From assembly GCF_000308875.1 (NCBI RefSeq), contig NZ_BAGL01000010.1:1-39158 (forward strand): a DNA stretch of 39,158 bases, written 5' to 3'. The notes beneath the pieces were generated by a model. The model was not told where the DNA came from. It did no database searches and saw only the letters and a list, made by a program, of their open reading frames with translations. The translations under genes and the position numbers were made by a program. This DNA is from Nocardia transvalensis NBRC 15921 (GTDB taxonomy: Bacteria > Actinomycetota > Actinomycetes > Mycobacteriales > Mycobacteriaceae). Below are positions 1 to 7,165 of this stretch, in pieces (position 1 is the first letter of the stretch; each line of letters opens with the position of its first letter).

Positions 1-1686
1 GTGCGTGAGTGCGCCGAGACAGCTGGTGCAGTTCGGCGCCGTCATCCCGGCGTCCAGCGCCCGCCGCACCGACGTCTCGCCGATCCGGTAGACCGTTGCG
101 GCGCCCGCGGATTCGACATCGGCGACCAGGGCGATGCGGCTCTGCAGATCCGGGACCAGCGGGCCCGGCGCGACGATCGTCAGGTCGGCCTGGACCAGCA
201 CATGGTCGACCGGGTCCGGCAGTGCGGCGTCCATCTCGGACTCGGCGTCGGAGACGCTGCCGTGCAGCAGGGCCCGTCCCGCCGAGGTGAGGGCGCCGCG
301 TCCGACGAGTCCGAGCGCGGCGGCCTCCGTCAGCGTGTGTTCGACCGCGTCCGTGCGAAAGTGCCTGCGCCAGCGCGGCTGCCGCCAGGCCAGCACACGG
401 GCGATATCGGCCGGGGTGAGCGCCGCGCCGGGCTGCTGTTCGGCCAGCAGGGCGAGGATGGCCCGCCGGTCGCGGGGCGCGTGCACGGTGCGCAGTTCGA
501 GCGACAGTGCGGCCAGGGGTTTGTCGTTCGCGTCGCGCCGGCCGATCATCCACGGGAAGCGGTCCAGTTCCAGCCACGCCTGTGCGAGCACGGCCCAGCG
601 CCGGGCCGCGGGGCTGTCCAGCCAGCCGTCGGCGGCCGAGGTGGGCGCCCAGAACTCGTCGACGGTATCGGAGGGCGGGGCCGGTTCGGGAGTTCCCTTG
701 TCCAACAGGCGAGCCGCCGCCAGCACCTCGGCGAGCAGTCCCACCCGGTTCTCGTCCACACCGGTCTGCTTGGTGATGCGGCGCAGTTCGCGCACGCCCA
801 GGCCGCCGGAGCGCAGCGCGGGCGCGGGGGTCTGGCCCAGCACCTCGAGAATGTCGGCGCAGTGGCGCAGCAATTCGCCCGTCTCGGTGGCCGCGGCGGC
901 GTTGGCATCGGCGGCGGTGTGCTTGACCGGTTCGGGGGCCGGGGGTCGCAGGGCGTGCGGATCGGTCACCGGCTCGCGGCGGAGGACCTGTCCCACCGCG
1001 GGCGGCAGTTCGACGGTCTCCTCGTCCACCCAGTCGAGCAGCCGCACGGCCAGCAGGCGTTGGATCGGGCGCTCGGGCGGGGTGCCCGGGGCGGCGTCGC
1101 GGGTGCGGCCGCGGGGGCCGGTGGTGGCCAGCTTGTCGAGCAGGGCCCGCTCGGCCGGGCCGATCTCGCTCAGCGCCGCACCGATTTCCGGCTCGGTGAG
1201 CGCGTCCGGGATCTCGGTGGTGCTGCCGAGCGGCCAGGGCAGCGCGTCCTTGGCCGCGGCGACGAGGTACAGCTTGTCGGCGCCCCACGCGAGAGCGCGG
1301 TCGGTGAGCCGGGCCACGGCGGCGTCGACGCTCGCGGCCGGTACCCGGTCGCCCAGCAGGTCGTGCAGGCGGGTGCGGGGGAGCGGGGCGGCCTTCCGGC
1401 CGGGATAGGCCGCGTCGTGTACCGCCAGGGTCTCGATGATGGCGAATTCGAGGGTGTCGAGTTCGTCGGTGGCGCGCAGGACCGAGGCGCGCTGTTCGGC
1501 CCGCGCCGCCAGCACGGACATCGAGGACGGCAGCGGGACCGCGAGATCGGGCCGCAACTCGAGCAGGGTCACCAGATCGTCGTCGGTGCGAGCGGCCAGC
1601 CAATCGGCCAGCGGTACGCCGTCGGCCGCCCCTGGCCTCGCGGGGTGTTCGTCCCCGGCCCGGGGTGCGTCGTCGGTCGTGGTCAT
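1..1686 (-). CDS. Helicase-associated (XPB/Ssl2-like) domain protein, C-terminus cut by window edge
   Basis: A minus-strand frame stays open from an ATG at 1686 to position 1, giving 562 codons with no stop, so the end lies outside the window. The protein begins MTTTDDAPRAGDEHPARPGA and continues as an Ala/Leu/Arg-rich helical protein with many winged-helix-like stretches. The late segment around HVLVQADLTIVAPGPL is typical of the helicase-associated family (XPB-type helicase C-terminal domain) found beside the XPB helicase in actinobacteria; M. tuberculosis Rv0862c, next to ercc3, is the counterpart. A role in DNA repair or helicase support is inferred from that pairing. A -10-like TACGCT (1699-1694) ends 7 bases before the ATG, suggesting a leaderless transcript. 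The family's usual length of about 750 residues means roughly a quarter is missing here. Confidence 0.8.
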   Translation of the reverse strand, partial: MTTTDDAPRAGDEHPARPGAADGVPLADWLAARTDDDLVTLLELRPDLAVPLPSSMSVLAARAEQRASVLRATDELDTLEFAIIETLAVHDAAYPGRKAAPLPRTRLHDLLGDRVPAASVDAAVARLTDRALAWGADKLYLVAAAKDALPWPLGSTTEIPDALTEPEIGAALSEIGPAERALLDKLATTGPRGRTRDAAPGTPPERPIQRLLAVRLLDWVDEETVELPPAVGQVLRREPVTDPHALRPPAPEPVKHTAADANAAAATETGELLRHCADILEVLGQTPAPALRSGGLGVRELRRITKQTGVDENRVGLLAEVLAAARLLDKGTPEPAPPSDTVDEFWAPTSAADGWLDSPAARRWAVLAQAWLELDRFPWMIGRRDANDKPLAALSLELRTVHAPRDRRAILALLAEQQPGAALTPADIARVLAWRQPRWRRHFRTDAVEHTLTEAAALGLVGRGALTSAGRALLHGSVSDAESEMDAALPDPVDHVLVQADLTIVAPGPLVPDLQSRIALVADVESAGAATVYRIGETSVRRALDAGMTAPNCTSCLGALTH

Positions 1687-1693
1687 CCCGTCC

Positions 1694-1699
1694 AGCGTA
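1694..1699 (-). promoter_or_regulatory. -10 element of a leaderless promoter for the helicase-associated gene
   Basis: On the minus strand TACGCT fits TANNNT and is followed by seven bases (GGACGGG) and then the ATG at 1686. That spacing would put the transcription start at or next to the start codon. No convincing -35 box is seen. Confidence 0.4.
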
Positions 1700-1788
1700 C
1701 GGCCGGGCGCGGTGGACCGCTGGGCCCGCCGCCCACACCGACCCGGCCGGGCCATGACCGATCGGTTTCATGCCAGAATGAGGCCGTG

Positions 1789-1974
1789 GTGAACAAATCG
1801 AAGAAACCTTATGTCGACAACGGATGGCCGAAGCTGGCCAACGGTGACCATGCGGTCACCGAACTGTCGTCGACCCGTTCGGGTGGGCTCTCGCCCTACG
1901 GGGAGGACACCGAATTCCCGGTGCCCGCCGACGAGATGCCGTACGTGCATCCGCACACGGTCATCAACCGCTGA
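1789..1974 (+). CDS. Small conserved hypothetical protein (Rv0863-like position)
   Basis: A 61-residue polar protein beginning MNKSKKPYVDNGWPKLANGD and ending PYVHPHTVINR. No membrane segment, signal peptide or known domain is visible. The GTG at 1789 is chosen because GAGG (1780-1783) lies 5 bases upstream; GTG 1786 is an in-frame alternative. It is divergent from the helicase-associated gene and is followed at once by a strong hairpin terminator, which supports a real short gene. The position matches M. tuberculosis Rv0863 between the helicase-associated gene and the rpfA region. Function unknown. The long plus-strand reading frame upstream of 1786 is the antisense of the helicase-associated gene. 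Confidence 0.65.
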   Translation: MNKSKKPYVDNGWPKLANGDHAVTELSSTRSGGLSPYGEDTEFPVPADEMPYVHPHTVINR

Positions 1975-1987
1975 CCGCGCACACGAC

Positions 1988-2020
1988 AAGGCCCCCGTGA
2001 CCGAATGGTCCGGGGGCCTT
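1988..2020. terminator. Bidirectional hairpin terminator
   Basis: AAGGCCCCCG (1988-1997) and CGGGGGCCTT (2011-2020) form a perfect 10-bp stem with a 13-base loop. It lies 13 bases after the stop of the small plus-strand gene and 31 bases after the stop of the minus-strand rpf gene. The A and T ends give a short U run on either strand. Confidence 0.8.
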
Positions 2021-2051
2021 GGTCGTTGGCTCGAAATCGGCCTCGAATGCC

Positions 2052-2925
<874 letters not shown>

Positions 2926-3121
2926 GCGGGCCGGTGGTTCCGGGACTGCTCCCGGCTGGGTTAGACCGTACGACGATCCGCGGGAAAAATCACTATTTGG
3001 TAACCGGCGTGTATGGATGGGTCACGGTCCGGCCCAACACCTTCCGTCAGGCGTCTGTGCAGGTAAGTGCGGCGTGTCTCGGTAGAGCATCGACCGTGAC
3101 CGTCTCGTGACCGTTCTGTTA

Positions 3122-3137
3122 TGTGATGAAGATCACA
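3122..3137. promoter_or_regulatory. CRP/cAMP receptor protein-type operator
   Basis: TGTGATGAAGATCACA is a perfect TGTGA-N6-TCACA palindrome, the consensus of CRP in both E. coli and M. tuberculosis (Rv3676). It lies about 415 bases upstream of the rpf start codon, beyond the riboswitch, and just past the 3' end of the next minus-strand gene (stop at 3177). M. tuberculosis Crp is known to control rpfA, so rpf is the likely target. Confidence 0.7.
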
Positions 3138-3176
3138 CGTGTAGGGGATAACGTATCTGGCAAATCAGGGGGTGGC

Positions 3177-3410
3177 TCAGCGCGCGCGGCGCCCGGACCG
3201 CAGCGCGAAGATCACCGCGAGCAGCAACCCCAGCGGCGTTCCGGTCACGGCGATCAGATAGAGCGCCAGTCCCGGTGTGCCGTCCGTGACGACCGGGGTG
3301 AGCAAGATGGCGACGATCGCCAGCGCGCCGATCGCGAAGAGGCCCAGGGCCGCGTACAGCAGCAGATCGCCGGATCGGCGCGACGGGCGGTGCGAGGAAG
3401 ACTCGGGCAT
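3177..3410 (-). CDS. Small two-helix membrane protein (Rv0870c-like position)
   Basis: A 77-residue protein starting [20 protein letters not shown]. Two hydrophobic segments (about 17-40 and 48-70) are separated by a short loop, and the end is basic (RSGRRAR), so it is probably a small inner-membrane protein with both ends in the cytoplasm. The ATG at 3410 is the natural start; longer readings would run into the cspB leader. It is divergent from cspB, as the membrane protein Rv0870c is from cspB (Rv0871) in M. tuberculosis. Function unknown. Confidence 0.7.
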   Translation of the reverse strand: MPESSSHRPSRRSGDLLLYAALGLFAIGALAIVAILLTPVVTDGTPGLALYLIAVTGTPLGLLLAVIFALRSGRRAR

Positions 3411-3518
3411 TACTGCACCGTAAAACTGGTGTGCTTCGGGTATCGGCACCGGGGTAGACTCGATGGCACTCGCGTCCTGCATACCTGTGTAGGGCGCGTT
3501 CTTTTCGCACAGGGAAAT

Positions 3519-3540
3519 GTCCCGGAATCGATTCCGGGAC
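3519..3540. promoter_or_regulatory. Perfect 22-bp palindrome in the cspB leader
   Basis: GTCCCGGAATC is followed directly by its reverse complement GATTCCGGGAC. As RNA it would fold into a 9-bp stem with a UCGA tetraloop; as DNA it could bind a dimeric regulator. It lies about 50 bases before the cspB start. Confidence 0.6.
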
Positions 3541-3549
3541 AACGATTGT

Positions 3550-3566
3550 GCCCGGGTGGTCCGGGC
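3550..3566. promoter_or_regulatory. Second hairpin in the cspB leader
   Basis: GCCCGG (3550-3555) and CCGGGC (3561-3566) enclose the five-base loop GTGGT. It follows the 22-bp palindrome by nine bases and ends 24 bases before the cspB start, so it could affect ribosome access. A role in temperature-sensitive translation, as in cspA-type leaders, is only inferred. Confidence 0.4.
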
Positions 3567-3590
3567 ATCGAAGACGAACGGGTGAGCGCA

Positions 3591-4004
3591 GTGCCGACCG
3601 GCAAGGTGAAGTGGTACGACGTCGAAAAGGGCTTCGGCTTCCTTTCCCAGGATGAGGGGGAGGACGTCTATGTTCGGTCGTCTGCGTTGCCCAAGGGTGT
3701 CGAGGCGCTGAAGCCTGGGCAACGAGTGGAATTCGGGATGGCGGCGGGCCGGCGCGGCCCCCAGGCGCTGAGCCTCAAGCTGCTGGAGCCGCTGCCCTCG
3801 GTGCGCGGCGCCCAGACCCGCAAGGAGCCCCCGGCTCATCCGCGCAAGGCCCCCGACGACCTGCACGGCATGATCGAGGACATGATCACCCTGCTGGAGG
3901 CCAAGGTGCAGCCGGACCTCCGCAAGGGCAGGTACCCCGACCGCAAGACCGCCCAGCGCATCGCCGAGGTGGTGCGGGGGGTCGCGCGGGAATTGGACCA
4001 CTGA
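3591..4004 (+). CDS. cspB: CspB-type cold shock protein with C-terminal extension
   Basis: A 137-residue protein. Residues 1-67 form a cold shock domain: it starts [17 protein letters not shown] with RNP1-like KGFGFLSQ and RNP2-like VYVRSSAL, where CspA has VFVHFSAI. This OB fold binds single-stranded RNA and DNA. The C-terminal half, with [15 protein letters not shown] and [19 protein letters not shown], is a helical extension shared with M. tuberculosis CspB (Rv0871, about 135 residues). The GTG at 3591 is chosen because the mycobacterial protein also starts (M)PTGKVKW; GTG 3582, adding SAV, is an alternative. The leader carries two tandem hairpins. The stop codon overlaps a copy of the 27-base hairpin repeat. 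Confidence 0.9.
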   Translation: MPTGKVKWYDVEKGFGFLSQDEGEDVYVRSSALPKGVEALKPGQRVEFGMAAGRRGPQALSLKLLEPLPSVRGAQTRKEPPAHPRKAPDDLHGMIEDMITLLEAKVQPDLRKGRYPDRKTAQRIAEVVRGVARELDH

Positions 4005-4029
4005 TCCCGGCCGAAAGCGTGCCGGGACA
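4003..4029 (+). repeat. Diverged copy of the 27-base hairpin repeat
   Basis: This copy matches the consensus repeat (see 24496-24522) at 23 of 27 positions. It folds as TCCCGGC, a nine-base loop, then GCCGGGA. Two of the changes (T to C at repeat position 4, A to G at position 24) face each other in the stem and keep the pair. It begins inside the cspB stop codon and lies between convergent cspB and the DUF2771 gene, so it may act as their terminator. Confidence 0.6.
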
Positions 4030-4052
4030 GGGGGGCGAGGTGGCGTGTCGTC

Positions 4053-4589
4053 TCAGGCCGCGGTGCGAATCGACCAGGCCTGGTAGGGGGCGAAGGATTC
4101 CGCTCCGGTCTCGTCCCGGGTCGGGATCACCAGCTGGATCTCCACGCCGGCCAGGCGCAGGTCGGGCTCCGGGCGCGAGGGGACGGTGACCGCGAGGGTG
4201 CCCTCGGGGTAGTCGCGGTAGGACCCCAGGCGCTGGACGGCGGTGCCGTCGGGCAGCGTGTACTCGAGCACCATGACCCACGGCGCGTCGGCGATGTGCT
4301 TCGGCAGCGACAGTTGCAGCGGGGCGCCCGAGGTCGTGTCGAGGGTGACCGTGGTGGCGCTCTCGCGGCACTGCAAACCCAGCTGGCCGTTGGCATCCGA
4401 CTGCGAGACCGTGCAGAAGCGATACGGCGGGACGGTGGCCGACGTGCCGTGCGCGTAGGCGGTGATCCGCGGGTCCGCCTCGGAATGGCCGCGGACCGCG
4501 ACGGCCACCACCGCGGCGACGGCGACCACCACGACGAGCACCGCAGCGCCCGCCAGCGCGAGGATCGTGCGGGTGCCGGGCTTGGTCAT
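4053..4589 (-). CDS. DUF2771 family membrane-anchored exported protein
   Basis: A 178-residue protein starting MTKPGTRTILALAGAAVL. Residues 8-32 are one long Val/Ala-rich hydrophobic segment with no clear cleavage site, so it is probably membrane anchored with the rest outside. The exterior part has two cysteines (RFCTVSQ and GLQCRES) that could form a disulfide and a beta-rich pattern, including the VPSRPEPDLRLAGVEIQL region typical of DUF2771 proteins (compare Rv0875c). It follows the MFS gene by about 30 bases on the same strand, so the two probably form an operon as in mycobacteria. Function unknown. Confidence 0.75.
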   Translation of the reverse strand: MTKPGTRTILALAGAAVLVVVVAVAAVVAVAVRGHSEADPRITAYAHGTSATVPPYRFCTVSQSDANGQLGLQCRESATTVTLDTTSGAPLQLSLPKHIADAPWVMVLEYTLPDGTAVQRLGSYRDYPEGTLAVTVPSRPEPDLRLAGVEIQLVIPTRDETGAESFAPYQAWSIRTAA

Positions 4590-4622
4590 GGCTGTTCGTC
4601 CTGTCGGTCGTCGGAATCGGTA

Positions 4623-6332
4623 CTAGGCGGCCGGATGCGGCGCGTCGCCGGCCACTTCCTGGGTGGCGTGCTGCGGCCGGTTACCGCCCAGCCCGGGCAG
4701 TAGCGAATGACCACGGTAGCTGACGAACGTCTGGATCAGCCCCACCGCGAGCACGGCCGTGGCGACCGCGAAGCCCTTCCAGTACGACGTCGGCAGCAGC
4801 ACCCCGCCGGCGCCTCCGATCACCCAGGCCAGCTGCAGCACCGTCTCCGAGCGCCCGAATCCGGACGCGATCGATTCCGGCGGCAGATCGTCCTGAATGG
4901 AGGCGTCCAGCGACACCTTCGCCAGCGCGCTCCCGCCCGCGGCCACCAGGGTGGCCACCGCCGCGCCCAGCAGGTTGTTGGCGAACGTCGCGAACAGCGC
5001 GACGATTGTGCAGGCGGCCGTGCAGATCAGCACGATCAGCGACGGGCGCCCGAGCTTCATCCGCGCGCCCGTGGCATTGCCGGTGAAGTTGCCGACCGCC
5101 GCCGCCGCGCCGACCACGCCGAGCATCGCGGCCTGCTGCACCGGGCGGTGCTCGGTCGACTTCGCGACGAACGCGACATAGAAGGTGAGGAATCCGGTGA
5201 GCACGCGGATCGTGCCGTTACCCCACAGGCCGGTCACCACCGAGCGGCCCAGCGGCTGCCGTCGCTTACCCGGCTTGGCCGGTTTCTCGCCGTCGCGGAG
5301 GGTCTCGGTGTCGCCGCCGTGGTAGCCGAGGGTCGCGGGCACCTCGCCCTCGGTGACCTCGACCCAGGACGGGATGCGCAGGCTCAGATAGGTCCCGGCG
5401 CCGGCGATGAGGGCGGCCAGCGTCAGCGCGCCCGGCGAACCGGCGACCGCGGCCACCAGCCCGGCCACCGCGCCCGCCCCGAGGGTGCCGCCCACCAGCC
5501 CGAACACCGTGAGCCGGGAGTTGGTGCGCACCAGGTCGATTCCCGGTGGCAGCACCCGCGGCGTGACCGCGCTCTTGAGTACGGCGAACGACTTACTCAG
5601 CACCATCATGCACAGCGCCAGCGGATACAGCGCCCAGCTGTCCACATTGAAGATCAGCAGGATCGCGATCACCACGCGCGCGGCGAACGAACCGGCCAGC
5701 GCCAGCCTGCGCCCGCGCTGCAGGCGGTCGAGCAGGGGGCCGATCAGCGGCGCGATCAGCGCGAACGGCGCGATCGTGATCAGCAGATACAGCGCCACTT
5801 TCGATTTGGACTCGGCCGAGGCGGCGGCGAAGAACAGGGTGTTGGCCAGGGCGACGCCGAGGGCGGCGTCCAGCGCGAAGTTGGCCATCGTCGCGTAAAC
5901 CAGTGCGGTGAGCCCGGATTCGTCGGCGCCGTCGGCCTTGGCCGCGCGCTGGAAGGTGTTGATGCCCTTCTCGGTGAGTTCGCGGCTGCGCATCGCCACG
6001 ACGCGGGTCACCGTCAGCTTGCGCGGAACGTGGTGCTGTTCCGGGGTTGTCGCGGGGTCTGCCTGCGGTTCCGGCGTGGTCGCGGGCTCGTCGGGTAGCG
6101 CGCTCCCGCGCGGGGGTAGGTCGCGCGGCGGCTCCCCGGCCGACATCCGGCGCGTGACGAACGCGGGCACGTCGGAGTCGCCGCCACCGGGTAGCGGCGG
6201 CAGAGGACGGCGGGACGAGGCACTCGGGGGCGGCGGGTATCGGTCGTAACCGGGGTGCCGCGAGGTGAGCGGATACTCCTCGCCGTCCCACGGACCTGGA
6301 TCGGTTCCGGAGGAATCGCGGGAGGCAGCCAC
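4623..6332 (-). CDS. MFS transporter with long N-terminal cytoplasmic extension (Rv0876c-like)
   Basis: A 569-residue protein. The first 120 or so residues are Pro/Arg-rich and polar, probably a disordered cytoplasmic tail. The rest holds about 12 hydrophobic segments, with an inter-helix motif near IGPLLDRLQRGRRLALAG that resembles the MFS loop 2-3 signature, and a central basic loop (GEKPAKPGKRRQPLGR). It ends NRPQHATQEVAGDAPHPAA. Length and tail match the actinobacterial Rv0876c group (548 residues in M. tuberculosis). Substrate unknown. The GTG at 6332 has TAGACT (6344-6339) six bases upstream, suggesting a leaderless start. It is followed closely by the DUF2771 gene. Confidence 0.82.
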   Translation of the reverse strand: MAASRDSSGTDPGPWDGEEYPLTSRHPGYDRYPPPPSASSRRPLPPLPGGGDSDVPAFVTRRMSAGEPPRDLPPRGSALPDEPATTPEPQADPATTPEQHHVPRKLTVTRVVAMRSRELTEKGINTFQRAAKADGADESGLTALVYATMANFALDAALGVALANTLFFAAASAESKSKVALYLLITIAPFALIAPLIGPLLDRLQRGRRLALAGSFAARVVIAILLIFNVDSWALYPLALCMMVLSKSFAVLKSAVTPRVLPPGIDLVRTNSRLTVFGLVGGTLGAGAVAGLVAAVAGSPGALTLAALIAGAGTYLSLRIPSWVEVTEGEVPATLGYHGGDTETLRDGEKPAKPGKRRQPLGRSVVTGLWGNGTIRVLTGFLTFYVAFVAKSTEHRPVQQAAMLGVVGAAAAVGNFTGNATGARMKLGRPSLIVLICTAACTIVALFATFANNLLGAAVATLVAAGGSALAKVSLDASIQDDLPPESIASGFGRSETVLQLAWVIGGAGGVLLPTSYWKGFAVATAVLAVGLIQTFVSYRGHSLLPGLGGNRPQHATQEVAGDAPHPAA

Positions 6333-6365
6333 ACATCGAGTCTATGGGTCCGGCCGCCGTGCCGT

Positions 6366-7148
6366 TCACGCCGGGACGAAGCGGACCTCCAACAGGACCG
6401 GCCAATACTTTCCCGTGATGAGAAACCGGTCGGTACCCGGCAGCTGGGCGATGCCGTTGAGGACGTCGGCGCCGGCGCGATCGGCGGGGGACAGCAGGCC
6501 ACCGGCATCGATATCGGCGAGTACCGCGCCGGTGTCGGGATCGATGCGCAGGATGTGGTCGGTCGGCCAGACATTGGCATAGACCGAACCGTCTGCGGCG
6601 CAGTCCAGTTCGTTGAGTTTCGCGTTGCGGTGGCCGGCCAGCCGGACCGATCCGGTGACGGCGAAGGTGGCCGGGTCGCGGAAGGTGAGGGTACCGGTGC
6701 CGTTGCTCATGACGAGGCGGTCGCCGTGCGTGCACAGCCCCCAGCCCTCACCGTCGTAGCCGGCCCGCCCGCGTTCGGCGAGGGTCGCCGGATCGCGCGC
6801 GAAGGCCGTTCCGTCCTTCCAGGTGAGTTGCCACACAGTCGGCCCGGCCCGGGTGACGCCCTCGCCGAAGTACTCGGCGGGGAGTTCGGCGCGGGCGCGG
6901 ACGGCGCCGGTGTCCGGATCCGAGGCGCGCACCTCGGATCGGCCCTCGAGGCCGGTGCTCTCGTAGAGCGTTCCGCCGTCGATCTCGAGGCCCTCGGTGA
7001 AGGCCGCGCGGTCGTGCGGGCGGGTCGCCACGACCTCGACGCGCAGCTTCGGGGTGGTATCGGGGGTTCCGCACGCGGCGGCTCCCGTCGACACCGCGGC
7101 CAGCAGGATCGGCCCGGTCGCGGCCCACGCACGGCGTTTGCGCTTCAT
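6366..7148 (-). CDS. Glutaminyl-peptide cyclotransferase-like lipoprotein
   Basis: A 260-residue protein. Residues 1-26 look like a lipoprotein signal (MKRKRRAW, hydrophobic core, then GAAACG with Cys26), although the lipobox is weak. The mature part is a beta-propeller of the glutamine cyclotransferase family (Glu_cyclase_2): FTEGLEIDGGTLYESTGLEG, then LNELDCAADGSVYANVWPTD and the late block NGIAQLPGTDRFLITGKYWP. The family turns N-terminal Gln into pyroglutamate; the protein's own substrate is not known. The start ATG is only 17 bases from the GTG of the divergent DUF3027 gene, and a TACATT box ends 7 bases before the ATG. Confidence 0.82.
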   Translation of the reverse strand: MKRKRRAWAATGPILLAAVSTGAAACGTPDTTPKLRVEVVATRPHDRAAFTEGLEIDGGTLYESTGLEGRSEVRASDPDTGAVRARAELPAEYFGEGVTRAGPTVWQLTWKDGTAFARDPATLAERGRAGYDGEGWGLCTHGDRLVMSNGTGTLTFRDPATFAVTGSVRLAGHRNAKLNELDCAADGSVYANVWPTDHILRIDPDTGAVLADIDAGGLLSPADRAGADVLNGIAQLPGTDRFLITGKYWPVLLEVRFVPA

Positions 7149-7155
7149 ACGGCAA

Positions 7156-7161
7156 AATGTA
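7156..7161 (-). promoter_or_regulatory. -10 element of a leaderless promoter for the cyclotransferase gene
   Basis: On the minus strand TACATT is followed by seven bases and the ATG at 7148. On the plus strand CAAAAT (7153-7158), seven bases before the GTG at 7166, could serve the divergent gene. The two boxes overlap inside a 17-base gap. No -35 consensus is obvious on either side. Confidence 0.4.
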
Positions 7162-7165
7162 GGGC

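Noticed and set aside
1..1785. Very long plus-strand open frame joined to the small gene at 1789
   Set aside because: It is the antisense of the helicase-associated gene; the protein is Gly/Arg/Gln-rich with no family features, as expected from GC-rich shadow frames. Only the last 61 codons look real.
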